From NCBI RefSeq assembly GCF_002802905.1, contig NZ_PEBK01000004.1, positions 62,001 to 126,000 on the forward strand: DNA of 64,000 bases, written 5' to 3'. The notes under the pieces were generated by a model that saw nothing but the letters and a program-made list of their open reading frames with translations, was not told the DNA's origin and searched no databases. The DNA is from Bifidobacterium simiarum. GTDB lineage: Bacteria > Actinomycetota > Actinomycetes > Actinomycetales > Bifidobacteriaceae. Shown in pieces: positions 1-10,446 of the stretch (position 1 is the first letter of the stretch; the number at the start of each line of letters is the position of its first letter). The translations under genes were made by a program, and so were the position numbers.

Positions 1-117
1 CCGGCACCGAATCGGCGATCAGATTGAGCCGGTAATCGGATTGAGTCGGTAATCGGCATTGAATCGGCGGCCGGTGACGAGTCGGCAATCGGTACTGAGT
101 CGGCAATTGGACCGGTA
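1..117. repeat. Degenerate short repeats upstream of ftsY
   Basis: A unit built on GAGTCGGTAATCGG or GAATCGGC recurs at least six times with variable spacing. No open frame with a ribosome binding site is visible. It could be the end of an upstream gene outside the window or a decayed tandem repeat. Confidence 0.5.
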
Positions 118-224
118 CTGCCGCCCACGCCACCATATTCCCATCCGTCCGGGTCCGCAGGTCTCTGATATGCCCTGATGACCCGGTATACCCTGATATG
201 ACCCGGTATGACCTGAGGGGTCGT

Positions 225-239
225 TAGGGTTGGGGTATG
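225..239 (+). promoter_or_regulatory. Leaderless-type promoter at the ftsY start
   Basis: TAGGGT (225-230) fits a TANNNT -10 box and is followed by 6 nt and then the ATG at 237. No Shine-Dalgarno sequence precedes the ATG. This matches the leaderless architecture common in actinobacteria. The transcription start is inferred, not seen. Confidence 0.4.
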
Positions 240-1553
240 GATCAAATGACGTTGATTATCGTCGGCGTGATCGCCGTCGTCGTGATCGCGGCCATCATCG
301 CCGTGGTCGTCTCCAAGAATCGTAAGAGTGCGCAGGTGGCCGAGCCGCAGACTCGGCCCGTCGCTTCGCCGGCAGCGGCCGAGTCGGAATCGCCTGAGTC
401 GGAATCATCCAAGGCGGAATCGGTCAAATCAGAATCGGCAGCGACCGAATCGGCCAAACCCGAATCGGTCGAATCGGAACCTGTTGAATCGGCTGAATCA
501 GAACCGTCTGAATCAAAGCCGGCCGAAGCGGAAAAACCCGCGGCCCCCGCACAGCCTGCCAAGCCTGCTGAGCCTACCAAACCCGCTGAGCCCGCTGAGC
601 CCGCAAAGCCGGCCAAACCCGAGTCGACGGCATCCCGCCTCGTCCGCCTCAAGGCCCGTCTCGCCAACAGCGCCAACCCCTTCGGCAAGGCCCTGTTCAA
701 CATCCTCGCGCAGGACAACATCTCCGAATCCGATTGGGAGGACGTCGAGGACACGCTGCTGCTGGCCGACGTCGGCGCCGAAGCCAGCGAACAGCTCGTC
801 GAGGAGCTGCGCAAGGACGCCCGCATCACCGGCGAAAAGAGCCCCGAGGCCGTGCACGCGCTGCTGCGCGAGAAGCTGCTCGATCTGGTCGGCCGCGACA
901 TGGACCGCAGTCTGGTCGCCTCCCGTCCGCGTCCGGAAGACGCCGATCCCAGCGTGATCATCATGGTCGGCGTGAATGGCACCGGCAAGACCACCACCGC
1001 CGGCAAGCTGGCCCGACTGTTCGTCGCCGAAGACAAGAAGGTGGTGATGGGCGCGGCCGACACGTTCCGCGCCGCCGCCGCCGATCAGCTGGAGACCTGG
1101 GGAAGCCGCGTGGGCGTGCCGGTGATCCGCTCCGACAAGGACGGCGCCGACCCCGCATCTGTGGCCTTCGAGGCGGCGAAGGCCGCCAAGGAGCAGAACG
1201 CCGACGTGCTGATCATCGACACCGCCGGCCGACTGCAGAACAAGTCCAACCTGATGGACGAGCTGGGCAAGATCCGCCGCGTCACCGAAAAGACCCTGCC
1301 GGTCGAGGAGGTGCTGCTCGTCCTTGACGCCACCACCGGCCAGAACGGCATGACTCAGGCCAAGGTGTTCGCCGAGGTGATCGGCATCACCGGCATCGTG
1401 CTCACCAAGCTGGACGGTTCGGCCAAGGGCGGCATCGTGATCTCCGTGCAGAAGGAGCTCGGCGTGCCGGTCAAGCTGATCGGACTGGGCGAAGGCCCCG
1501 ACGATCTGGCCCCGTTCGATCCCGAAAGCTTCGTGGACGGCATCCTCGACTGA
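237..1553 (+). CDS. ftsY: Signal recognition particle receptor FtsY
   Basis: SRP-dependent GTPase that docks ribosome-nascent chain complexes at the membrane translocon. At 438 aa it has an N-terminal hydrophobic segment (about residues 4-25), then an acidic, repeat-rich linker of Ser-Glu and Pro-Ala-Lys units (about 35-130), then the NG domain. The GTPase motifs are clear: GVNGTGKTTTAGKLA near residue 245, DTAGRLQ, and TKLDGSAKGG near the C-terminus. The membrane anchor plus acidic A-domain is normal for actinobacterial FtsY, although this linker is unusually repetitive. A terminator follows, so it is probably transcribed alone. Confidence 0.97.
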   Translation: MDQMTLIIVGVIAVVVIAAIIAVVVSKNRKSAQVAEPQTRPVASPAAAESESPESESSKAESVKSESAATESAKPESVESEPVESAESEPSESKPAEAEKPAAPAQPAKPAEPTKPAEPAEPAKPAKPESTASRLVRLKARLANSANPFGKALFNILAQDNISESDWEDVEDTLLLADVGAEASEQLVEELRKDARITGEKSPEAVHALLREKLLDLVGRDMDRSLVASRPRPEDADPSVIIMVGVNGTGKTTTAGKLARLFVAEDKKVVMGAADTFRAAAADQLETWGSRVGVPVIRSDKDGADPASVAFEAAKAAKEQNADVLIIDTAGRLQNKSNLMDELGKIRRVTEKTLPVEEVLLVLDATTGQNGMTQAKVFAEVIGITGIVLTKLDGSAKGGIVISVQKELGVPVKLIGLGEGPDDLAPFDPESFVDGILD

Positions 1554-1621
1554 TCGGTTCCGTATCGGTTCCGTATTGGTTCCGTATTGTGGACGGATCG
1601 TCCCGTCCAAAAAGCCATGTT

Positions 1622-1677
1622 GGCCCGACGTCCATCATGCCGTTTGGCATAAGGGCGTCGGGCCGCCGTTGTTTTAG
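1622..1677 (+). terminator. Rho-independent terminator after ftsY
   Basis: GGCCCGACG (1622-1630) pairs with CGTCGGGCC (1656-1664) and is followed by a T-rich run (GTTGTTTT). It separates ftsY from the nitrogen operon. Confidence 0.75.
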
Positions 1678-1701
1678 ATCCGTGTAACTTTTCCTCCCCA
1701 C

Positions 1702-1718
1702 GTTTACCTTGATGTAAC
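1702..1718. promoter_or_regulatory. Possible operator upstream of amtB
   Basis: GTTTAC and GTAAC face each other across 6 nt in the ftsY-amtB gap. The spacing resembles GlnR-type nitrogen sites but the match is loose and only one copy is evident. Confidence 0.25.
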
Positions 1719-1892
1719 ACGACGAAATCGTTTGGGAAATCAGAGCGTCGTTTCATACAGTCGTTGGCTTCCCCAAGATGGAAGCCTGGAAACGAAGAAA
1801 CAATTACGGACAAGAACCCCGGTCCTCGCCGGCGCCCACCCACTAAGGCGGCGGCTTCGAGGATCTGGGAACTTGAAGAGAGGGAGGTAGAC

Positions 1893-3519
<1,627 letters not shown>

Positions 3520-3574
3520 TCCGCCCGGTTCCGATTCCATGAATCCGAACATCCGACCGGATCGATGAACTCCC

Positions 3575-3612
3575 GAATCCCCGCAACGACGGCAGCCCGT
3601 CGGCGGGGATTC
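3575..3612 (+). terminator. Strong hairpin between glnB and glnD
   Basis: GAATCCCCGC pairs with GCGGGGATTC, with further pairing in the loop. There is no T-tract, so it may attenuate rather than end transcription, or stabilise the amtB-glnB mRNA. Confidence 0.4.
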
Positions 3613-3663
3613 GTCGTATGTGGGACTTGAATACTTCAACGAGAAGCGTAAGGAAACGAAGAG

Positions 3664-5508
3664 ATGGCTTCTGCTGTGGATGGCCTCAAGGACCGCCTGC
3701 TGGCGGTGTCCCAGCCCGATGACGATGGCGTGTATCGCAACGGGGAGGCCAAGCGCGCCAAGCGCATGGAAATCGTACTGACGGCATTGCGCCAACTGTG
3801 GGACGACGCCGTCGCCGCCACGGGCAAGGAAGGCGGATCGGTACCCCCGCAGGGCGTGGGGCTTGCCGCGGTCGGCTCGCTGGCCCGGCGGCAGATCGGC
3901 CCGTGCTCGGATCTGGATCTGGTGATCATCTACGAAGGTCACGCGATGAAGGACGCCGAAGTAGCCAAACTGGCCGACAAACTGTGGTATCCGCTGTGGG
4001 ATTCCGGCCTCGACCTCGACCATTCCGTCCGCACCCGTCAGCAGTGCGAATCGGTGACCGACCATGATCTGCCGGCCGCGATGGGCTGGCTGAACGTGCT
4101 GCCGGTGGCCGGCGACGTCGATCTGATCCGCCGGACCGGCGACTCGATTCTGGAACGGTGGCGCAAGGCCGCGCGCAAGCGACTGCCCGAACTCACCGAC
4201 TCCGCCCGCCAGCGGTTCGATCGTTTCGGCCAGCTCGCCTACCTCAACCAGCCGGACGTCAAGGAGGCCCGCGGCGGTCTGCGCGATACGGTGCTCGTCT
4301 CCGCGCTGGCGACGTCATGGCTGGCCGATCGTCCGCACGGGCAGTACGACGACGCCGTGGAACACCTACTTGACGTGCGTGACTGCATCCATCTCGCCGC
4401 CCACAAGGACACGAACATGCTGCTGCCGGCGTATCAGGTGCCGGTCGCCAAGATGATGGGTCTGAGCGATCCGACCATTCCCGACCCCGATCAGCGCGAC
4501 GGCGAATCGATCGAGAACCTGCAGACCTACCTGGCTCGGTACGGTCGTCGCATCGCCTTCGCCCTCGACTCCACCGCGTCGCGCGCCACGCATTCGCTGA
4601 CCCATGAGAAGCCGAGGTTCTCGTTCTTCCAGATCATGCAGCCGCGCGGCCGTGGCCGTCGTGCCGCCCCGCGCTTCGACATCATCGCCGACGGCGTGGC
4701 CCGCCACGAGGGCGAGGCCGTGCTGGCCCCCGGCGCCGATCCGTCCAAGGACAGCAAGCTCGTGCTGAAGATCGCCGTGGCCGCCGCCGAAAACGATCTG
4801 CCGATCGCCCCCGGTACGCTGGAGAACCTCAAGCACTGCCCGATCCACGATTCGCGGTGGTATCCCGAGTCGCGCGACCGATTCGTCCGTCTGCTGGCCA
4901 GCGGGCCCTCGCTGGAGCGGACGTGGGAGGAGCTCGACTTCGCCGACATGCCGGGACGTCTGATCCCCGAATGGCTGGGCATCCGCAACCGGCCCTCCGC
5001 CTCGGCCGCCCACCGCTACACCATCGACCATCACATGGTGGAGGTGGTAACCCGTCTCGGCCGCACCTCGCCCACCGGTGAGCGGTACGACGACGCGCAC
5101 TACACGGCCCTGCTGATGGCGGGAATCCTGCACGATATCGGCAAGCGGCCGCGCATCACCGACCACGCGGCGGAAAGCGCGCGCCATGTGCCGGTGATCA
5201 TGAAACGCATGCTGTTCGACGACGAGATCATCCGTATGACCACGATGCTGGTGCGCGAACACCTGACCCTCTCGGACTTCGCCTCGACGCGCAGTCCCGA
5301 CGACCCGCAGGCCGTGAAGGAACTGGCCGCGCGCATAGGCAACGATCCACTGATGCTCGACATGCTGTTCGACCTCACGCGGGCCGACGGCTCCTCGCTG
5401 GGCGCGACGGCCGGCGAGCAGATCACCAAGAAGTACGGCTGGAGCAAGTGGCGGGCCGCCTTGGTGGGGGCGATGTACCGGGCCGCGCGGGCGGCGTGCG
5501 TGCGGTAG
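3664..5508 (+). CDS. glnD: PII nucleotidyltransferase GlnD, short form without ACT domains
   Basis: Bifunctional enzyme that adds and removes a nucleotide on PII. The nucleotidyltransferase motif is seen at residues about 70-88 (GSLARRQIGPCSDLDLVI), a helical middle follows, and the HD phosphohydrolase motif HDIGK lies near residue 490. The protein ends at 614 aa, about 120 residues after the HD motif. The canonical enzyme is near 890 aa and ends with two ACT domains that sense glutamine; I see no such tail. The start is an ATG 4 nt after GGAAACGAAG. Either glutamine sensing is lost or another region performs it. Confidence 0.93.
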   Translation: MASAVDGLKDRLLAVSQPDDDGVYRNGEAKRAKRMEIVLTALRQLWDDAVAATGKEGGSVPPQGVGLAAVGSLARRQIGPCSDLDLVIIYEGHAMKDAEVAKLADKLWYPLWDSGLDLDHSVRTRQQCESVTDHDLPAAMGWLNVLPVAGDVDLIRRTGDSILERWRKAARKRLPELTDSARQRFDRFGQLAYLNQPDVKEARGGLRDTVLVSALATSWLADRPHGQYDDAVEHLLDVRDCIHLAAHKDTNMLLPAYQVPVAKMMGLSDPTIPDPDQRDGESIENLQTYLARYGRRIAFALDSTASRATHSLTHEKPRFSFFQIMQPRGRGRRAAPRFDIIADGVARHEGEAVLAPGADPSKDSKLVLKIAVAAAENDLPIAPGTLENLKHCPIHDSRWYPESRDRFVRLLASGPSLERTWEELDFADMPGRLIPEWLGIRNRPSASAAHRYTIDHHMVEVVTRLGRTSPTGERYDDAHYTALLMAGILHDIGKRPRITDHAAESARHVPVIMKRMLFDDEIIRMTTMLVREHLTLSDFASTRSPDDPQAVKELAARIGNDPLMLDMLFDLTRADGSSLGATAGEQITKKYGWSKWRAALVGAMYRAARAACVR

Positions 5509-5754
5509 TGTGCGTGCGGCGCGTCTGACGGTTGGTGTGCGGGCGTGCGTGGTGAGGTCGGTGTACGGCGTGGGTGCTGCGTACGTGCAGCGCTGGACCA
5601 CCCTCAGTCAGGCTTTGCCTGACAGCTCCCGCCAGCGGGAGCCGAAATGGAGCTGCTCTTGCAGGGTTTTGGCCCCCGCTGGCGGGGGCTGGCTGCCGTA
5701 GGCAGACTGGGGGTGGTCGAACCGAGCTGGTCTCATTCCCATCTGTCTGCATCC
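5509..5754. repeat. Two-hairpin palindromic repeats (GC-palindrome family)
   Basis: The space between glnD and the MATE gene holds one partial inverted copy (about 5597-5642) and one full copy (about 5671-5723). The full copy has a palindrome CCCCCGCTGGCGGGGG, a second small hairpin around GCCGTAGGC, and the tail AGACTGGGGGTGGTC. Related copies occur at 52591, 52862, 52936 and 32857-33060. No gene is seen. Confidence 0.8.
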
Positions 5755-7164
5755 CTACCGCATCCACACGTCGGTGCGGGCGCGCAGGCCGTTGGCCGCG
5801 CCGCGCCCGCCCATCAGCACGACGTTGAAGGCCAGCCATAGCACGGCCGTGCGGACCGGGTCGCTGGGCATCGCGGGGACGATCAACGCCACGATGGCCA
5901 GCAGGGAGGCCACGTAGACCGCGGCGGTGGCGGTGCAGGTGATCGCGAGATACCGGAAGTCGCGTGCGCCGATCAGGATGCCGTCAAGCGCCATCATCCA
6001 ACCCTGTAGCGGGAAGAACAATCCCATCGTCACCATGCCCACGGCGGTGAGCAGCTGGATCGTCGGGCTGGGGGAGAAGAAGTGACCGGCGAACAGGCCG
6101 ACGATGGCGAAGGCGGTGCCCAGCACTGTGCCGACCACGATGCCGGCTTTGGCTACGTCGCGGGTGAGCTGTCGGGCGCGCTCGTGGTCGCGTGCGCCGA
6201 GAGCCGCGCCCACCAGCGTCTGCCCGGCGATGCCGACCGAGTCAAGCACATTCGTGGCGAAATTCCATGACGAGTTCACCGCCTGGAATCCGGCGAGCAC
6301 ATGCGTGCCCATACGGGCCGCGCTTGCCACGGTCATCACCATGGCCACGCGGATCGCCAACGTGCGGATGAACAGCGGCAGTCCGTCGCCGCCGGCCGCT
6401 GCGATGCCTGCGGCGCGGGGGCGAAGGCTGGCTCCGTCGGCTCGCGCCCACATCAGCGCGGGGATGACGAGAAACAGGCCCATGAACCATTGGGCGATCA
6501 TCGTGGCCGAGCCGGAACCGGTGATGCCCCAACGGAAGACCAGCACGAACAGCACTTCGAGCACGGTGTTGAGCACGGCGCCGCTGACCGCCGCGACCAG
6601 CGTGATGCGAACCTTCTGCAGGCCGCGGAAGATGCCGTTCGCCGCGTAGACGAGCAGCATGCCGGGGGCGCCCAGCACCACGGCGCGGGTGTAACGCACG
6701 GCCTGATCGAGTACCGCGCCCTCGCCGCCGAGCAGACGGCACAGCGGTTCGGCCGCCGTGAACAGGACGATGCTGAGCGTGACGCCGATCAGCAGGGCCA
6801 GCCATAGGCCGTCGATGCCGGCCTGCAGGCCTTCGCGGCGTTTGCCGGCGCCCAGCAGATGCGCCACCTGCGCGGTGGTGGAGTAGGCGAGGAAGATGCA
6901 CAGGCCCACGGCGGTGAGGATGATCGTCGAGCCGATCGAAAGGCCCGCCAGCGCGGTGTCGCCGATATGCCCCACGATTGCGGTGTCGATGAGGATGAAC
7001 GTGGGTTCGGCGATCAGCTGGCCGAACGTGGGGATCGCCAGCGCGGCGAGGTGTTTGGCGGTGGAGTGGTCGGTGGTTGGGGATTGGTCGGGTGCGGGTT
7101 TGTTGGGTGCGGGTTGGTTGGATGAGGGAGATTGCTTGGTGTCGGATTCGTTCGGCTTATTCAT
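5755..7164 (-). CDS. MATE-family multidrug/cation antiporter
   Basis: A 469-aa integral membrane exporter of the DinF/NorM type, expected to expel organic cations using a proton or sodium gradient. After a polar Pro/Ser/Lys-rich N-terminus of about 38 residues come roughly twelve hydrophobic helices in two related halves, with the family-like EPTFILIDTAIVGHIG near the start and MIAQWFMGLFL in the middle. The substrate cannot be read from sequence. It is convergent with glnD and stands alone. The start has no convincing ribosome binding site, so a start nearer the first helix is possible. Confidence 0.9.
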   Translation of the reverse strand: MNKPNESDTKQSPSSNQPAPNKPAPDQSPTTDHSTAKHLAALAIPTFGQLIAEPTFILIDTAIVGHIGDTALAGLSIGSTIILTAVGLCIFLAYSTTAQVAHLLGAGKRREGLQAGIDGLWLALLIGVTLSIVLFTAAEPLCRLLGGEGAVLDQAVRYTRAVVLGAPGMLLVYAANGIFRGLQKVRITLVAAVSGAVLNTVLEVLFVLVFRWGITGSGSATMIAQWFMGLFLVIPALMWARADGASLRPRAAGIAAAGGDGLPLFIRTLAIRVAMVMTVASAARMGTHVLAGFQAVNSSWNFATNVLDSVGIAGQTLVGAALGARDHERARQLTRDVAKAGIVVGTVLGTAFAIVGLFAGHFFSPSPTIQLLTAVGMVTMGLFFPLQGWMMALDGILIGARDFRYLAITCTATAAVYVASLLAIVALIVPAMPSDPVRTAVLWLAFNVVLMGGRGAANGLRARTDVWMR

Positions 7165-7233
7165 GATTGGGTATCTGTTAGGGGTGTGTGGGTGCTATTC
7201 GGGCGTTGTGCGGGCCTGAGGGCAGCGAGCATC

Positions 7234-7339
7234 CGAGTTTTGTGGTTTTCCTGCCGGTGATGAGCAGTATGGACGGCTGTTTTGCTATGGTTCATGCGGA
7301 TTGTAGGAGGGGAGTGTCGCTGAAAAACCACAAAACTCG
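7234..7339. repeat. Long inverted repeat upstream of the MATE gene
   Basis: CGAGTTTTGTGGTTTTC (7234-7250) and GAAAAACCACAAAACTCG (7322-7339) are complementary arms about 70 bp apart. The enclosed DNA holds AGGAGGGGAG but no long frame. It could be a small non-autonomous insertion or a structured transcript. Confidence 0.6.
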
Positions 7340-7362
7340 ATATCTGAATAACGGTTGCGCCG

Positions 7363-7680
7363 TCAGGCGGACTTTTTCTTGCCGAAATGTTGCCGTGCGG
7401 CTTCGCCGGTGATGCCAAGCGCCATGCCGATCTTATGCCAGGAGAGTCCGTGGTCGCGGCATTCCTGCACGGAGGCCTCGATCTCCTTCTCCAGCTCGGC
7501 AAGGGCGTACCGCTGCTGGTACAGCTTCACCCGTGGATCGTACTTCGGGCTCGTCCGAGGATCCTCCGGTCCCGGCGGATCGTCCATGGCCTCGAGTCGG
7601 GCGGTGATTTCGAGGCCCAGTTTTTCGAGATCCTGATCGCTTATTGAGTTGTCGTCTCCCAGAGGAGTATTCGTTTTCAT
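7363..7680 (-). CDS. HTH-like antitoxin partner of a BrnT-like toxin
   Basis: A small 105-aa soluble protein. The N-terminal half is acidic and disordered-looking; the C-terminal half is a long charged helix (LYQQRYALAELEKEIEASV) followed by a helix-turn-helix-like stretch (GLSWHKIGMALGITGEAARQ) and a basic KKKSA end. It overlaps the upstream gene by ATGA, the usual toxin-then-antitoxin coupling of BrnT/BrnA-like pairs. I infer an antitoxin that represses its own promoter; the family was not identified with certainty. The longer open frame upstream is the overlapping partner gene and is not used. Confidence 0.65.
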   Translation of the reverse strand: MKTNTPLGDDNSISDQDLEKLGLEITARLEAMDDPPGPEDPRTSPKYDPRVKLYQQRYALAELEKEIEASVQECRDHGLSWHKIGMALGITGEAARQHFGKKKSA

Positions 7681-8003
7681 AGCAGGCCTGCCTTTCTGAG
7701 ATATTTTGGCCTTGCCTTCATGGCATGGGCGATGATCGGAATGTCGTTTCTGAAGATGACGCCCAGCTCTATCCACGACATGGCATGGGGCTTGGGGCCG
7801 AGGAAGATGTAGACGGCGTCTTCCCGGCTGTCGTCGACTGCGATGGGGCCAATCGACGTCCGCCATGCGTGAATGATGTCCGTTGTGGTGAGTTGATGCT
7901 TATATGCAGAGCGAAGGATTTTCGCCGGAACGTCATCCTCTCGTATTCGCAAGTATACTTGCCAAGGAAACTTGCTGTCAAACCATATGAAGTGATCGTT
8001 CAT
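7677..8003 (-). CDS. BrnT/RelE-like toxin candidate
   Basis: A 108-aa protein starting MNDHFIWFDSK after AGAAAGGATCACCAG, a good ribosome binding site. The pattern AYKHQLTTTDIIHAW, LGPKPH and the terminal HAMKARPKYL resembles the layout of BrnT-like ribonuclease toxins (KHG..., then HAMKAR near the end). It overlaps the downstream HTH-like gene by four bases, so the pair is probably one type II toxin-antitoxin operon. Evidence is pattern and context only; catalytic residues were not assigned. Base composition is lower in GC than the flanking core genes, suggesting acquisition. Confidence 0.6.
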   Translation of the reverse strand: MNDHFIWFDSKFPWQVYLRIREDDVPAKILRSAYKHQLTTTDIIHAWRTSIGPIAVDDSREDAVYIFLGPKPHAMSWIELGVIFRNDIPIIAHAMKARPKYLRKAGLL

Positions 8004-8092
8004 CTGGTGATCCTTTCTGCGACGGCCATGTCGCCGGTGTCGCCGGGGTGATTGGAGGTGGATGTTCGGAGTTGGATGGTGAGCCGCGTGGC

Positions 8093-8137
8093 TGCGGGCT
8101 GTGGGTTGCGGGTTGCGGGTTGCGGGTTGCGGGCTGG
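8093..8137. repeat. 7-bp tandem repeat
   Basis: GGGTTGC is repeated about four to five times head to tail upstream of the toxin gene. It is a candidate length-variable locus. Confidence 0.7.
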
Positions 8138-9063
8138 CTGGTGACGGGCTGCGTCGCCGGAGTTGGTGCCGGGCCGATTCGGAGACGGAACGGGCTTGGT
8201 ATCTAGTTGTTGCATTTTGTTGATTCCCGACGCTACGACTGGTGGCAGGTTGTCGGCAAGCCGTGCGGACAATGTGGTCGAACGAGCGGTTATCCACATT
8301 GCTGGGTTCTGGCAGGTTCTGTAGCGCCCTCTGCAGCGCCTTCTACAGCGTTGCCCTCGCCGAATGCCGTCCGCTCTCGTTTGGAGATGGCTGAGTGGGA
8401 TCTTTGCTGGCGGCTTTGACCTTCCCCTTAGGCAGTGCCGTTTGTAGGCGAAGGCTTGCCGATAGGCGAGCAAGCGGAACGTTGGCTGAAGGCCATCCTC
8501 CCTTACTTAAAGGTGGCCGGTGAGGTCTCAGGTTTGCTGGACTTTCTTATCCAACCGAGGGCTCATCTGTGCTGAAACATACGGTTCGATCGGTAAAACC
8601 AAACATGAAAAATGTTCGATTTTACGAATCGTGGTGATATACCTAATATCGATGAGTTCGTCAACTTGAGTGCAGGTGATCCACTGATTATCCCCATGTT
8701 TTCCACATAGTTATCCCCATGATGTGGAAAAGTCATTGGATTATCCACCGCAACACGCCGAAAATGTGGATAACTCACAATTTTTATCCCCAATCGGTGG
8801 ATAACCCTGCGCATGGCTGCGGTTTTCCCCATCGCCGAGTTACCGCAAGGTAAACGCAACATCCCACCCGTTCACCTTCCGAAACGCAGTTTTGCAGTGT
8901 GGAAACGTATGGCGTGAATCGAAGGCATTCGGCTCGTATATACCAAGAGCATTCCTTCCTTTGCCTAGGAATGATTCTTATATCGCTGATCTCGGGGGCA
9001 TGCTGATTAATGAACATATGATTTCATATGACAGCTCTGTCGGGAGCATGTGAGGTTCATAGG

Positions 9064-9099
9064 TTGTGTGTCGTGTCGGGCGCTTTTACAGTTCGAAGC
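9064..9099 (+). promoter_or_regulatory. Promoter of the 9100 gene, leaderless type
   Basis: TTGTGT (9064-9069), 17 nt, then TACAGT (9087-9092), then 7 nt and the ATG. The geometry is that of a promoter whose transcript begins at the start codon. Confidence 0.5.
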
Positions 9100-10413
9100 A
9101 TGACGACAATCGATATGAATTCCCTGTTTGACAATGCCTTTTCCGACGCTGACCAAGGGGTTGATGATCATGCTGATACTCTTGCGGCTATGCTGAAAGT
9201 CGCGGCCAAGAGCTTTCAGGGCCGCCCGAAGGACGGGAATGAGGATTCGCCCGTTGATGAGTCTTCCGATGCCACGTCGGATGATTCATGTGCTGACGAG
9301 CTCCATGACCTGTTTTCCAAGGCATTTCTGGAAGATGATGACACTGCTCAGGTAGCTGCGGTGATGGCGGATCTGAAAGAGAGCGACGCAAGGCCCGCCC
9401 CCGATGCAGCAAAGAATGCGCAGTATGCGGATACGATTGATTGGCTGCGTGGTGACGTCACCTTTGCGGAGGAACGTTCCCTTGCCGCGGAAACCATGTC
9501 GATGATGATTCGCATGCAGGCTGAGTCATTGCTGAATGCGAAACTCGATTATTGGTCGTATATATTGGTCAAGTTTGCTAGAAGCCGAGGCTTCCTGTTG
9601 GACGAGCACCTTGCCCGTGTATGGCTGTGCAGCAAGATGACGGGTGTGGTGCGGGACATGCTGGAGGAGCAGGCTGGCATTGCCCTTGGCGTTGGGCATA
9701 CGCTGACGAACATCGCGAGGGCCGGTGGTACCTCTCAGCCGAACGTGCGGACCAAGTGGCCTCACATTCGCGACTATGCGGACGCCTACCGAGCAATGAA
9801 AACCAATGGTGACGCTCACACCGCCGTGATCGGCAACCGCTTCGTATCATTTTCACCTGCGGATGACAAGGAATATTTGGATCGTGCCCGTCGAATTGTG
9901 GAGGAGCATAGGAAGACCCGCGAGGTACCGGTCGGGCAGACGGCAGAAGGCGTGCCAGATGATCGGATCAATGATGATGATTCGGCCAGTGACATTATGT
10001 CAGTCGATGAACTATCGGCCGCGCAGCGAATGAATCTTGGGCTAGGAGTCGCTTTTGATTTGACGGATGTGGTATCAAAAGTAGGTCTCGATGTGAAGGA
10101 AGTCCATGACATGCTGTCTCAAGGTGATTGTTTGTGGGCTGGTGTGGGCGAGGCTCGCGGCAAGGATGCGGCAGGAGAGGCCATGCGAGCCGCGTGCAAG
10201 GAGGTTTTTGATGAGGCCGGAATGAATGTGCAGAATGTGCTTGCTTCTATTACGGCTGCGCCTGATCCGGATACGGAGGCTGTTTCTCGGTCGATGCGAG
10301 CTGTCGTCAAAATCTGGAAGCAAACGAAGTTAGCCTGGGGTCTGGCCGTGGATGGTGACATGCCTGCGGGTGCCGTTCGCGTTGTTCTGCTCGCTTCCGG
10401 TAAGTCCGAATAG
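9100..10413 (+). CDS. Unrecognised 437-aa protein with an HTH-like segment
   Basis: I do not recognise the family. The first 130 residues are acidic and Asp/Ser-rich. The middle is helical, with a possible helix-turn-helix around NIARAGGTSQPNVRTKWPHI. The C-terminal third has a second helical module (MNLGLGVAFDLTDVVSKVGL) and is neutral. No signal peptide or membrane segment is visible. The start at 9100 is favoured by the promoter geometry just upstream; an ATG at 9028 in the same frame lacks support. It lies directly downstream of the DnaA-box cluster and upstream of dnaB, so a regulatory or DNA-binding role is plausible but unproven. Confidence 0.6.
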   Translation: MTTIDMNSLFDNAFSDADQGVDDHADTLAAMLKVAAKSFQGRPKDGNEDSPVDESSDATSDDSCADELHDLFSKAFLEDDDTAQVAAVMADLKESDARPAPDAAKNAQYADTIDWLRGDVTFAEERSLAAETMSMMIRMQAESLLNAKLDYWSYILVKFARSRGFLLDEHLARVWLCSKMTGVVRDMLEEQAGIALGVGHTLTNIARAGGTSQPNVRTKWPHIRDYADAYRAMKTNGDAHTAVIGNRFVSFSPADDKEYLDRARRIVEEHRKTREVPVGQTAEGVPDDRINDDDSASDIMSVDELSAAQRMNLGLGVAFDLTDVVSKVGLDVKEVHDMLSQGDCLWAGVGEARGKDAAGEAMRAACKEVFDEAGMNVQNVLASITAAPDPDTEAVSRSMRAVVKIWKQTKLAWGLAVDGDMPAGAVRVVLLASGKSE

Positions 10414-10446
10414 GACGCCTATCGAACGTAAGTGGACCTATAAGCG

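Larger units (their letters stand above)
8004..9099. other. 1.1 kb gene-free region with DnaA-box cluster next to AT-rich DNA
   Basis: No convincing gene is seen. Between 8688 and 8804 lie at least eight 9-mers matching or nearly matching the DnaA box. TGTGGATAA at 8765 is perfect; TTATCCCCA occurs at 8688, 8711 and 8784; TTATCCACC at 8741; GGTGGATAA at 8796; TTTTCCACA at 8699; TGTGGAAAA at 8723. DNA at 8570-8665 is clearly AT-richer. The mix resembles a replication origin, although dnaA and dnaN are absent. Confidence 0.6.

Noticed and set aside
7188-7412. Small plus-strand open frame inside the inverted repeat
   Set aside because: It runs into the antitoxin gene on the other strand and has no ribosome binding site.
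8207-8419. Small plus-strand open frame
   Set aside because: No ribosome binding site, no recognisable protein pattern, and it lies in the repeat-rich gap.
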